From positions 6,324,001 to 6,388,000 of the forward strand of contig NZ_AP018441.1 in assembly GCF_009937975.1 (NCBI RefSeq): a stretch of 64,000 nt of DNA, given 5' to 3'. The notes under the pieces were generated by a model. The model ran no database searches. It was not told where the DNA came from and was given only the letters and a program-made list of their open reading frames with translations. This DNA is from Undibacterium sp. YM2 (GTDB lineage: Bacteria > Pseudomonadota > Gammaproteobacteria > Burkholderiales > Burkholderiaceae_D). Both the position numbers and the translations under genes were made by a program. This document shows positions 18,375 to 27,264 of this stretch, piece by piece (position 1 is the first letter of the stretch; every line of letters begins with the position of its first letter).

Positions 18375-18939
18375 CTTGGCACTTCTTCCATTCATCTTTT
18401 CCTGCTTCAGCTTGTCGCATGTGGACAAGCTGAGACTCATCTGCACGATTCACAACACCCGAATCCGGACTTTTGTAAAGTTTTGTAAGGAATTCTTAAG
18501 TTAAGTTTTATCAGCTTAGGAATTCACACGCCTGTAAATCATCCACGCCCCAGTGCACAGCAATACCGACGAAAAAACCGGGTAAGGATTTGTAAGCTGT
18601 TCACCTGACCAGTTCACACAAAACTCTAATAAATCAAACACTTATAAAAAGATGCACTAAACAGATATGCAAGTGGCATTACATTCATCGCATTGCTAGT
18701 ATCGGTTTCAAGTAATTCATTTATATCGATAAATCGATGAATGAAGAGTGTTTGCAAAGCTGTTGAAACTCCTTCCCCTTCAAGGGGAAGGGTGGGATGG
18801 GGATGGGTTTCTATCGCAATTTGACTTCAGGTCAATCAACTGAAACCCATCCCCACCCTAACCCTCCCCTTGAAAGGGAGGGAACAAAAGGTGCGTACGT
18901 TGATTCATTTACTAAAAAAATTTCAATAAAGGTCTTCTT
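18375..18939. other. 565-bp intergenic region with a hairpin and a repeat
   Basis: Begins with a perfect 10-bp hairpin at 18407-18433 (TCAGCTTGTC/GACAAGCTGA) without a clear T run. The middle (18480-18760) is AT-rich and holds ATCGATAAATCGAT at 18724-18737, a possible operator. The right third is the palindromic repeat at 18769-18883. No gene is supported. Confidence 0.6.
18769..18883. repeat. Short interspersed palindromic repeat, copy 2
   Basis: A long imperfect palindrome: CTCCTTCCCCTTCAAGGGGA continuing into a GGTGGGATGGGGATGGGTTT segment is mirrored by AAACCCATCCCCACCCTAAC and CCTCCCCTTGAAAGGGAGGG. The arms match those of 8154-8240, while the interior differs. As RNA it would fold into a stem of about 40 bp. 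Confidence 0.78.
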
Positions 18940-20184
18940 TTGAACCGCATCCCCCACATCGCCATGTTATGCGCCACCGCCATGATGAGCACTGCCAATG
19001 CCGGCACGCTCGTCCTGGAAAGCTGGCGCGTGGATGACAAGGCCTTGTGGGAGACAGTCCTGATACCGGCATTTGCCAAACGTCACCCTGGCATAGACAT
19101 ACGCTTCGCGCCTACTACGCCGACGGAATACGACAGCAGCCTGCAAGCACATTTTGCCAATGGCACAGCCGGGGACCTGGTGGCTTGCCGCCCCTTTGAT
19201 GTATCGCAGTCTTTATATAACAAGGGTTATCTGGACAAGCTGGACGGCAAACCGGGCATGGAACATTTTGAAGCAACCGCCTTGCTGGCATGGCAAACCG
19301 ATGATGCAAAAGCGACTTTTTGCATGCCAGTGGCGTCTGTCATTCACGGCTTCTTGTACAACAAAAAAATCTTCAAGAAACTCAATCTGCAGGCACCAAA
19401 AACTCAGGCAGAATTTTTGACAGTGCTGGATACAGTAAAGAAGAATGGCAGCTATGTTCCACTCGCCTTGGGTACAGCAGAAAAATGGGAAGCCACACAA
19501 ACCCTGTTCACCAGCATAGGCCCTAACTACTGGCATGGTGAAGCCGGCCGCAAGGCGCTTATCGCTGGCAAGGCAAAATTTACTGATGCACAGTATGTGG
19601 CGGCCTTTGATTATGCAGCCAAACTAGGCTCGTATTTACCAAGCACCGCCAGCACGCAAACCTACAGCGACAGCCAGCATCAATTCGCTTCTGGCAAGGC
19701 GGCGGTTTATCCAGTTGGTTCATGGGATATCTCTTATTTCAATCAGGTACAGGGTCTGGATTTTGGCGTGTTTGCGCCCCCCGTGCGCACCACTGGTGAC
19801 AAATGCTACATCCTTGATCACATGGACATAGGCATAGGCATCAATAAAAAATCACGTAATAAAGAAGATGCCTACAAATTCCTCGAATGGCTGGGTTCGC
19901 AAGAATTTGCTGATCTGTATACCAACCGCGTCACCGGATTTTTTTCACTGTCGAATCACTTGATCGCTGTGCGCGACCCCATAGGTAAACAGATGATGGA
20001 ATGGCGCACGGCTTGTGAATCCAGTATACGCGTCAATGCACAGATATTGAACCGTGGCCAACCGAGCATGGAACAGGAATTATGGAATGTGAATGCCGAT
20101 CTATTGAATGGCACGGTCACAGGCAAGGAAGCAGCCGCAAGAATACAAAATAGTGTTGCAAGTGCAAGTAAGTTTAAGCGATGA
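18940..20184 (+). CDS. Second sugar-type ABC solute-binding protein
   Basis: A 414-residue periplasmic protein of solute-binding family 1. It starts at TTG 18940 after AAAGG, and the signal peptide ends in STANAGT. Typical blocks are VLESWRVDDKALWETVLIPAF, the SVIHGFLYNKKIFKKLNL hinge region, KAAVYPVGSWDISYF and the C-terminal KKSRNKEDAYKFLEWLGS. As with the first binding protein, no permease or ATPase gene is adjacent. A strong terminator follows, so it is a single-gene unit unless it reads from upstream. Its setting between a two-component system and a TonB receptor suggests a role in sugar capture or sensing. Confidence 0.88.
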   Translation: MNRIPHIAMLCATAMMSTANAGTLVLESWRVDDKALWETVLIPAFAKRHPGIDIRFAPTTPTEYDSSLQAHFANGTAGDLVACRPFDVSQSLYNKGYLDKLDGKPGMEHFEATALLAWQTDDAKATFCMPVASVIHGFLYNKKIFKKLNLQAPKTQAEFLTVLDTVKKNGSYVPLALGTAEKWEATQTLFTSIGPNYWHGEAGRKALIAGKAKFTDAQYVAAFDYAAKLGSYLPSTASTQTYSDSQHQFASGKAAVYPVGSWDISYFNQVQGLDFGVFAPPVRTTGDKCYILDHMDIGIGINKKSRNKEDAYKFLEWLGSQEFADLYTNRVTGFFSLSNHLIAVRDPIGKQMMEWRTACESSIRVNAQILNRGQPSMEQELWNVNADLLNGTVTGKEAAARIQNSVASASKFKR

Positions 20185-20232
20185 GAGTTCAAGCGTTAAG
20201 ATCATACCTCCCCCAAGTCGTATGATTGATTT

Positions 20233-20263
20233 GCCGACGCCCAGTGCGGCGTCGGCTTTTTTT
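20233..20263 (+). terminator. Terminator after the second binding protein
   Basis: Perfect 9-bp stem GCCGACGCC/GGCGTCGGC with a 6-nt loop and seven T. Confidence 0.92.
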
Positions 20264-20414
20264 AGCGCTTGATGCGCAAGTGAAAATTACAAGAATAAAG
20301 AAAATAGTAAAGATTTTTTGCCTTGATTAAAGCAATTCAGAACGAGGTCAAAATTGCTGCGCCAAAAGAAGAAGATGTGATACCAACGAGTAAAACCAAC
20401 TGAAGGAGATTTGC

Positions 20415-23021
20415 ATGAACACCCCCGTATTCAAGAAGAAGCTGTTACCGCAACTGATTGCCCTGATCGTCAGCACCACGGCGTTTAATATCGTCTATGC
20501 TGCCGATGAAACACCAGAAACTGCACCAGGATCACAAGTCGTAGAAGTGCGCGGCATACGCGACACGTTGAAAAAAAACCTGGCTGGCAAACGCGACTCA
20601 CAAAATATTGTTGACACAGTCAATTCAGAAGATTTAGGTAAATTTCCTGACAAAAACGTCGCCGATTCGCTGCAACGCGTACCTGGCATTTCTGTCGATC
20701 GCACCTGGGGTGAGGGCCGCGACATTTTTGTACGCGGTACCGACAAAAGCCTGAACATGACGCAGTTGAATGGTCAGTCAGTCGCGTCTGCTTACTGGTG
20801 GAAAAATGACTCCCAAAGCCGTGGCTTCAACTATGACATTTTGCCTTCTGAACTGGTAGGCAGTCTTGATGTTTACAAGAGCCCATCTTCTGATCTGGAT
20901 GAAGGCAGCATAGGCGGTTTGGTCAATGTCAAGACGCGCAAGCCTCTGCAATTCAAAACACCTTTGACCGCGCAATTCTCACTGGAGGCAACTTATTCTG
21001 ACTTGCCCAAAAAGACTGATCCACAGATTTCTGGTCTGGTGAACTGGAAGAATGATGAAAACACGCTGGGTATCTTACTGTCCCTGAGTAAACAAAAACG
21101 CACGATGCGCCGTGATGGTCTGGAGAATTTTACTGACTCCACCAAATACACCATCGTCGATCAAAATAATGTCGCGACACCAAACGCTTATGCATCATGG
21201 GGCGGTGGTTCTGCGATTTTCCGTCAGGACCGTGAACGCACGACTGGCAATGTGACTCTGCAGATCAAGCCTAACCGTGACAGCGATATCTCTCTGAATT
21301 ACATCAATTCAGACATGAACATGGATAATAATAACCAGAACTACCTGTGGCAAATTGGTGGTCTGGCAGATGCAAATAATGTTATCCGTATCACCAATCC
21401 GCGCTTCATCACGACCTCTGACGGCACCAAGGCAGTAGTTGGCGGCACAGTCGGCCCGACAACTGGCGTTTCGTTTGAGCCTATCTACCGCGAAGCCTAT
21501 ATCAAATCCAAGATACTTGATCTGGAAGGCAATTATGAAGGCGATGGCTGGAAGCTGCATGGTCAGTTAGGTTCCACCTCTGCCGAAGGCGGCAGCAAGC
21601 ATGACCGTAACTTCTGGTTCACCGGCAATACCCGCGCCACTGTGAATATCGCGCCAGATACTTATGAAGTGTCTTACCTCGACATGAGCCCACTCGACCC
21701 AACCAAGCTCACGCTGCAAAATGCACGTGACTGGGTACGCAAGATGGAAAGCAAAGAAAACTATGTACAGGGTGACCTGACATGGGACCTGACTGGTTCT
21801 TTCATCAAGGACATCAAGCTGGGCCTGAAATACCGCGACAACACCGTGCAAAATCATCGCACCATAGGCACGGTAGGCCCTGGCAGCACCGGCTGGCAAT
21901 CTTTGAGTCTGGCTGATCTGTCCACTGGCCCATCACCACTGCTGAGCCAGGCTGCAGCAACCTCTGGTTCATTGACCCAATATGCATGGGTTAACGATGC
22001 ACTGGCTGCGAGCAAGGGCTTTGCCATGTACGACAAAGGCATGGTCTATAACGAAGCCAAGGGCGAGTACTACAAGATACAAGAGAAGATTACTGCAGCT
22101 TATGTCAAGGCTGATTTTGCTGCAGACAAATGGCGCGGTGACTTCGGTGTACGCCTGGTCAAGACTGAGCAGACATCTGAAGCCTATCAAGACCTGACCG
22201 GCAAGGGTAACTATGTCATCGGCAGCACGACACGTACGTATAACGATGTCTTGCCCAGCCTGAACGTGGTGTATGACTTGCGCAAAGACCTGATACTGCG
22301 CGGTGCAGTAGCCCGTGTGATGGCACGCAACACCTATAGCGACCTCAGTGCCAGTACCGAAGTCAGCGGCACTACCAACGCCGCCACTGCCGGTAATCCT
22401 CTGCTCAAGCCTTACCACGCCGACCAGGCCGAGATAGGTGCAGAATGGTATTTTGCTGATGCATCTATGTTGTCTGCCACGCTGTTCACCAAACGTCTGG
22501 ATACCTTCATCTACACTTCGACAGCGCAAGAAAATGTTGGTGGCGTAACACGCCCGGTAACACGTCCGCATAATGCCGACAATGGTGCTGTCATCAATGG
22601 TCTGGAACTGCAATGGCAACAAGCTTTTGGTAATGGTTTTGGCGCCATCGTGAACTATACCTTTACTGATGCCAAGGCAGGTTCCATCGCTGGCGGCCAA
22701 AAACTGAATGTCATCGGCAATTCACGCAATCAGTTGAATGCCAGCGGTTATTATGAAAAGAACGGCATCAGTTTCCGCCTGTCGTATAACTACCGTTCCA
22801 AATCCTACGGTGGCCTGGATGAAGGCGGCCAGGATGTTACCAGCGCCTATGGCCAGTGGGACGCTACAGCCAACTGGGACATCACACCAAAGATCAGCCT
22901 GTTTGCGACAGCCGTCAACCTGACCAATTCTGTGATACGCACCAACACCACGGATGGCCTGCCAGTTGGCGTGTATGAAAACGGCGCACGTTACAGCGTA
23001 GGTGTCAGGGCCAAGTTCTGA
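20415..23021 (+). CDS. TonB-dependent outer-membrane receptor (TonB-Xanth-Caul type)
   Basis: An 868-residue active outer-membrane transporter. ATG 20415 has a strong GAAGGAG site. A signal peptide ends near NIVYAADE. The plug starts at VVEVRGIRDTLKKNL; the block NSEDLGKFPDKNVADSLQRV is the hallmark of the TIGR01782 receptor group, commonly used for carbohydrates in Xanthomonas and Caulobacter. The barrel runs to a terminal aromatic (SVGVRAKF), as required for outer-membrane assembly. No N-terminal FecA-type signalling extension is seen. A sugar MFS carrier gene follows after a terminator, so the pair may move the same substrate across the two membranes; this is inference. Confidence 0.93.
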   Translation: MNTPVFKKKLLPQLIALIVSTTAFNIVYAADETPETAPGSQVVEVRGIRDTLKKNLAGKRDSQNIVDTVNSEDLGKFPDKNVADSLQRVPGISVDRTWGEGRDIFVRGTDKSLNMTQLNGQSVASAYWWKNDSQSRGFNYDILPSELVGSLDVYKSPSSDLDEGSIGGLVNVKTRKPLQFKTPLTAQFSLEATYSDLPKKTDPQISGLVNWKNDENTLGILLSLSKQKRTMRRDGLENFTDSTKYTIVDQNNVATPNAYASWGGGSAIFRQDRERTTGNVTLQIKPNRDSDISLNYINSDMNMDNNNQNYLWQIGGLADANNVIRITNPRFITTSDGTKAVVGGTVGPTTGVSFEPIYREAYIKSKILDLEGNYEGDGWKLHGQLGSTSAEGGSKHDRNFWFTGNTRATVNIAPDTYEVSYLDMSPLDPTKLTLQNARDWVRKMESKENYVQGDLTWDLTGSFIKDIKLGLKYRDNTVQNHRTIGTVGPGSTGWQSLSLADLSTGPSPLLSQAAATSGSLTQYAWVNDALAASKGFAMYDKGMVYNEAKGEYYKIQEKITAAYVKADFAADKWRGDFGVRLVKTEQTSEAYQDLTGKGNYVIGSTTRTYNDVLPSLNVVYDLRKDLILRGAVARVMARNTYSDLSASTEVSGTTNAATAGNPLLKPYHADQAEIGAEWYFADASMLSATLFTKRLDTFIYTSTAQENVGGVTRPVTRPHNADNGAVINGLELQWQQAFGNGFGAIVNYTFTDAKAGSIAGGQKLNVIGNSRNQLNASGYYEKNGISFRLSYNYRSKSYGGLDEGGQDVTSAYGQWDATANWDITPKISLFATAVNLTNSVIRTNTTDGLPVGVYENGARYSVGVRAKF

Positions 23022-23062
23022 TCTGCACGATGATGGCCAGGAGCAATCCAGGCCAGTAACAC

Positions 23063-23100
23063 AAAGCCTCCCCTGATCACTCTGTGAGGGAGGCTTTTTT
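23063..23100 (+). terminator. Terminator after the TonB receptor
   Basis: AAAGCCTCCC pairs with GGGAGGCTTT, followed by a T run. It separates the receptor from the MFS gene. Confidence 0.85.
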
Positions 23101-23173
23101 GCCCGATGTCCCGGCAAGGACGATGATAGTTCGTCAGCTCAAGTGACCATTTAAAATATGTCTGGAACACCTC

Positions 23174-24532
23174 ATGAACAACAATGATCAAGCAACGGGA
23201 TCAACAAAGGATGTGGTCGTTGCCATGTTCTTTATCAGCCTCTTGTTTTTTATCCTGGGCTTTGCCACCTGGCTCAATGGCTCGCTGATCCCGTTTTTAA
23301 AAATAGTCTGCGACCTCAATAACTTCCAGGCGCTATGGGTGACATTTGCGTTTTATATCGCCTACACCGTCATGGCCCTGCCATCTGCCGCCATACTCAG
23401 CCGTACCGGCTACAAGAATGGCATGACACTGGGCCTGGGCATCATGGCAGTTGGGGCATTACTGTTTATCCCCGCAGCAAAGACCAGCTATTACGGCTTC
23501 TTTTTGCTGGCCCTGTTTACACTGGCCACCGGCATGACGCTGATGCAAACTGCCATCAACCCCTACATCGTCTGCATAGGATCACGCGAGAGCGCCGCCA
23601 TGCGCATCAGCATCATGGGTCTGTTCAACAAGGGTGCGGGCATCGTCGTGCCACTGGTGTTTTCTGCACTGATCTTGTCCGGCATAGAAAAATATTCTGA
23701 CACTGCACTGGCTGCACTCGATCATGCTGGCCGCCTTGCCTTGCGTTCAGAACTGTCATCACGCCTGGTCTACCCTTATGCCATCATGGCGGCTGGCTTG
23801 CTGGTGGTGATGGTCATCGTGCATTTTTCTTCACTGCCAGAATTGAGGGCAGAAGAAGAAAAGAACCAGCCCGAAGTCACCAGATGGGGCGTGCTGCAAT
23901 ACCCGCAACTTGTGCTGGGCGCATTGTCGCTGTTTGCCTATGTCGGCGTCGAAGTCATCGCCGGTGACACCATAGGCCTGTATGGCCGCAACCTCGGCGT
24001 GCACAACTACACCGTACTGACCTCTTACACCATGAGCTTCATGGTCATAGGCTACATCCTCGGTGCCACCACCATCCCCAAACTGATGACACAAAAAACC
24101 GCCCTGCTGTTCTCAGCAGTGAGCGGCCTGCTGTTCACCATCGGCGTTGCTACCAGCTCAGCCACGGACACCAGCATTGCCCAGGCAATCATCGGCTGGG
24201 CAGGCGTGCCGGTAGTACCAAACACCGTGATGTTCCTCGCCATGCTAGGCCTCGCAAACGCCCTGGTCTGGCCATCCATCTGGCCACTCGCCCTGCAAGG
24301 CCTGGGCAAATACACCGCCGCCGGTTCCGCCCTGCTCATCATGGGCATCGCTGGCGGTGCACTGCTACCCATGCTATACGGTAAATTCTCCGACGCAGGC
24401 AACTCCCAAACCGCCTACTGGGTCATGCTGCCCTGCTATCTGATGATTTTCTTTTATGCGGTGAAGGGGCATAAGTTGAGGAGCTGGGGAGCGAGTGCAG
24501 GGAGACTGGAGAGGGTGGATCAGGCAGGGTGA
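23174..24532 (+). CDS. Sugar:proton MFS transporter, FucP/GluP-like
   Basis: A 452-residue inner-membrane carrier with about 12 membrane helices. Family features include the N-terminal FFILGFATWLNGSLIPFLK helix, QALWVTFAFYIAYTVMALPSA, the TLMQTAINPYIVCIG segment conserved in fucose/glucose/galactose carriers, and FNKGAGIVVPLVFSA. The periplasmic/cytosolic loop around 185-215 is longer than average. It lies behind the TonB receptor and probably imports a monosaccharide released in the periplasm. The C-terminal 25 residues are basic and cytosolic. Confidence 0.9.
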   Translation: MNNNDQATGSTKDVVVAMFFISLLFFILGFATWLNGSLIPFLKIVCDLNNFQALWVTFAFYIAYTVMALPSAAILSRTGYKNGMTLGLGIMAVGALLFIPAAKTSYYGFFLLALFTLATGMTLMQTAINPYIVCIGSRESAAMRISIMGLFNKGAGIVVPLVFSALILSGIEKYSDTALAALDHAGRLALRSELSSRLVYPYAIMAAGLLVVMVIVHFSSLPELRAEEEKNQPEVTRWGVLQYPQLVLGALSLFAYVGVEVIAGDTIGLYGRNLGVHNYTVLTSYTMSFMVIGYILGATTIPKLMTQKTALLFSAVSGLLFTIGVATSSATDTSIAQAIIGWAGVPVVPNTVMFLAMLGLANALVWPSIWPLALQGLGKYTAAGSALLIMGIAGGALLPMLYGKFSDAGNSQTAYWVMLPCYLMIFFYAVKGHKLRSWGASAGRLERVDQAG

Positions 24533-24776
24533 CATAACCAATTGGAGCCGTATTTACTCACCTTTTTCATATCCACATTCTTACTCCTGACAAGGATGTG
24601 GGTTATTTAAGCAATAGTTTCACCACGCTCACATCAACCAAAATTTAATACAAAGCAAATCCTATACATTTCTATCGGAAAGTGAGAATAATCAGGCATA
24701 AACTATGAAAAACCATAGTATTTTTGAGCGTGTATTGGAAAAAAAGAACGTTGAAACGAGGTGTTGATTTCACGGT

Positions 24777-25742
24777 TTATACCGTTTTTAAATTCCAGAT
24801 TGCATCTAATTGAGAATACAAGAGAGCTTGATATTTACCATAATTAGAAAAATGCAAAAGAGAATAAACTTTTTTATTAGCATACCGAAATAAGACTGGT
24901 AGCACATCACTTGTATTTTCTGGTCGGCTGGGTATCCAGGAAAATGCTCCACTAGCACGCATCAAGCTGGCAACAGCGGGGGAAATGAAGATGTGAGTAG
25001 CTTCGCCTTCAAGTATTGCTTGATTCAATCGCTTCAAATGAGTGACATCGAAATCTTCAACCGAAAGCTTGTTGCGTCCAACCGTTGGGAGATGAAATAA
25101 CTCAGCGAAAGAAATCAAATGAGCGTGTTCTGTTCTGAATCCTATACGCTCAAAATTCTGGTGATAACGCTTTCCATCACCTCGATATTCATCTAGCAAA
25201 AATGGATGATGTACTTCGTGAGTATGCCAAAACTTCTCGCCATCTTCATGGTACTCAAGCACTTTTGGGAAAATGGACATCTTCTCTATATTCACATCAT
25301 AATTGGCATCAAGACCAACAAACAAAAAACGTGATGCTTCAGGTGCAACACCCTGATATGGCTTATGCTCAAAAAGTTGAACCAGGATTTTGCTTGGGTG
25401 AACGATACTTTGCCCAGAAATTTTAGACTTCGGACTTGATGGGAGATTCGCCTGTCTGGATATTTTTCGCGTAACTGTTTTTTTATCTCTGGCATTTAGC
25501 ATGGCAGCTACCTGAACTGCATCTTCTTTCGAGGAAAATAAGTACTTCAATTCAACCTCTGGGAATTCCTTTCGAAGTTCACGCAAACGCACAGGGTGAT
25601 TTCCTTGCCTGTAAATGCTGTCTTGCTTCGCTCCCTTAATCTCGTACACACCATAACTGCGCGGCGATGTCAATTGTCCATCTGTTTTCAGGTCATCAGG
25701 TTCAATTGCCTTTGTGATGAGTTCATTGATGGAAACAGGCAT
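24777..25742 (-). CDS. Unrecognised protein, AT-rich
   Basis: A 321-residue cytosolic protein. I do not recognise the family. The first 95 residues form an alpha/beta unit (SYGVYEIKGAK, then VRLRELRKEFPEVELKYLF). A second domain starts near residue 137 with FLFVGLDANYD and continues with KFWHTHEVHHPFLL and KRYHQNFERIGF. A G-x-D-x-N strand end followed by His-rich loops is loosely like uracil-DNA-glycosylase-type folds, but this is weak. Composition is clearly more AT-rich than the flanking transporter and SPFH genes, which suggests acquisition by transfer. The frame is long and uninterrupted, and it stands alone between convergent and divergent neighbours. Confidence 0.7.
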   Translation of the reverse strand: MPVSINELITKAIEPDDLKTDGQLTSPRSYGVYEIKGAKQDSIYRQGNHPVRLRELRKEFPEVELKYLFSSKEDAVQVAAMLNARDKKTVTRKISRQANLPSSPKSKISGQSIVHPSKILVQLFEHKPYQGVAPEASRFLFVGLDANYDVNIEKMSIFPKVLEYHEDGEKFWHTHEVHHPFLLDEYRGDGKRYHQNFERIGFRTEHAHLISFAELFHLPTVGRNKLSVEDFDVTHLKRLNQAILEGEATHIFISPAVASLMRASGAFSWIPSRPENTSDVLPVLFRYANKKVYSLLHFSNYGKYQALLYSQLDAIWNLKTV

Positions 25743-26046
25743 AAATTATCCTACTGGAGATAAATTGCAAAATTACACAAGAATATAGACCCATCTATAT
25801 TAAAACAGGGCATGTACGATTTAAAAGTAATTAACAGAACTGATGTATTTTTGAAAATGCGCGTTTTGCTTATTTACGTTCAGAAACAATATCAATAATT
25901 CCCTTCCCCAACCCTTGTGATAATGTACCAATTCAGCAATACTTCGCCTACGCCGGATATACTGGTATCCGCCGAATAGCTGTTGGCCGCTATCAATAGA
26001 ATTGCCTGCCAGCATCCTGCAAGAATTTTGTTTTTTGGAGAACACT
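25743..26046. promoter_or_regulatory. Divergent promoter region with a small palindrome
   Basis: About 300 bp between divergent genes. CGGATA-N6-TATCCG at 25954-25971 is a perfect 6+6 palindrome in a GC-rich island about 75 bp before the SPFH start. The rest is AT-rich and must hold both promoters; no element can be assigned with confidence. Confidence 0.4.
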
Positions 26047-27195
26047 ATGGGTCTGTGGAATAAGCTCAGCAATGAATTTATCGATATTGTCGAATGGCTG
26101 GATGACAGTCCCGATGTGATGGTGCATCGCTTTGAGCGCTATCAGAATGAAATCAAGATGGGTGCCAAGCTGACGGTGCGCGAAGGGCAGATTGCCATCA
26201 TGGTCAATGAAGGCCAGATGGGCAAGGGGCAGGTGGCGGATGTGTTCACGCCGGGCATGTATGAGCTATCGACCGAGAACATGCCTTTGCTAAGTACGCT
26301 CAAGGGCTGGAAGTATGGCTTTAACAGCCCTTTCAAGGCGGAAGTGTATTTCTTCAAGACTACCCGCTTTACCAATATGAAGTGGGGCACGGCTGGCCCT
26401 GCCACCATGCGCGACCCTGAATTTGGCGTGGTGCGTGTGACTGCGTTTGGTATTTATGGCATACGCATCGTGGATGCCAAGGCCATGCTGTCTGAGCTGG
26501 TCGGCACCAAGGCTGATTTTACGACCGCGGATATAGAAGAAAACCTGCGCGGCAAGATAGGCATGCGCATCAAGGAAGTGATGCCTGAAATTGGCGTGCC
26601 TGTCATCGACCTGGAAGCCAAGGTCACTGAAGTGGGCAAGCGCATACAGGAAAAAATTGCTTCTGACTTTGTGCAATATGGTCTGGAACTGTGCGAAGTG
26701 CAGGTGCAGGACATAGGTTTGCCGGAAGAAGTGGAAAAAGCCATCGACCAGCAGGGTGCGATGCGCGTGATCGGCAATATGAACCAGTTCGCTCAATATC
26801 AGGGTGCGCAGGCTTTGCGTGACGCGGCGCAAAACCCCGGCATGGCTGGTGCCATGATGGGGGTAGGCGTGGGTGGTATGTTGAGCCAGAGCATGGGCAC
26901 GATGTTTGGTAATAATCCACAACCGGCAGCAGCACCTGCTGCCGCTCCTGCACCAGCGGCAGGCGGCGGTATGCCACCACCTTTGCCAACAGCGGTATCT
27001 TATTTTGTCGCGCAAAACGGTGCGCAGACCGGGCCGTTTGATCTGGGCGTATTGCAATCTCACGTGGGCAATGGCAGTTTGACGCGTGACAGCCTGGTAT
27101 GGCGTCAGGGCATGGCTGCCTGGGGCAAGGCGGGTGAACAGGCTGATTTGTCTGGCTTGTTTGCGGCGATGCCTCCACCGCTGCCACCGCAATAA
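26047..27195 (+). CDS. SPFH-domain protein with C-terminal GYF_2 domain (YdjI-like)
   Basis: A 382-residue cytosolic protein. ATG 26047 is used because GGAGA precedes it and the conserved MGLWNKLSNEFIDIVEW start matches the family; the frame opens 15 codons earlier. The SPFH domain covers about residues 20-260 (REGQIAIMVNEG, VVRVTAFGIYGIRI, the helical KRIQEKIASDFVQYGLELCEVQVQDIGLP). A Gly/Met/Ala/Pro linker leads to a GYF_2 (DUF4339) domain, about 325-378 (YFVAQNGAQTGPFDLGVL). Bacillus YdjI, which links phage-shock PspA to the membrane, is the best-known relative. The next gene encodes a zinc-ribbon membrane protein resembling YdjG, so the two likely work together in envelope-stress sensing. 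Confidence 0.86.
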   Translation: MGLWNKLSNEFIDIVEWLDDSPDVMVHRFERYQNEIKMGAKLTVREGQIAIMVNEGQMGKGQVADVFTPGMYELSTENMPLLSTLKGWKYGFNSPFKAEVYFFKTTRFTNMKWGTAGPATMRDPEFGVVRVTAFGIYGIRIVDAKAMLSELVGTKADFTTADIEENLRGKIGMRIKEVMPEIGVPVIDLEAKVTEVGKRIQEKIASDFVQYGLELCEVQVQDIGLPEEVEKAIDQQGAMRVIGNMNQFAQYQGAQALRDAAQNPGMAGAMMGVGVGGMLSQSMGTMFGNNPQPAAAPAAAPAPAAGGGMPPPLPTAVSYFVAQNGAQTGPFDLGVLQSHVGNGSLTRDSLVWRQGMAAWGKAGEQADLSGLFAAMPPPLPPQ

Positions 27196-27264
27196 ATCAT
27201 CCTCTGATGTGGCGTCGCGCCTGATGGTAGCGACGCCTTCTATTTTGTTCTGGAATCATCACCT

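Noticed and set aside
26290..27192. 300-codon minus-strand frame opposite the SPFH gene
   Set aside because: His/Arg-rich shadow of a well-supported gene.
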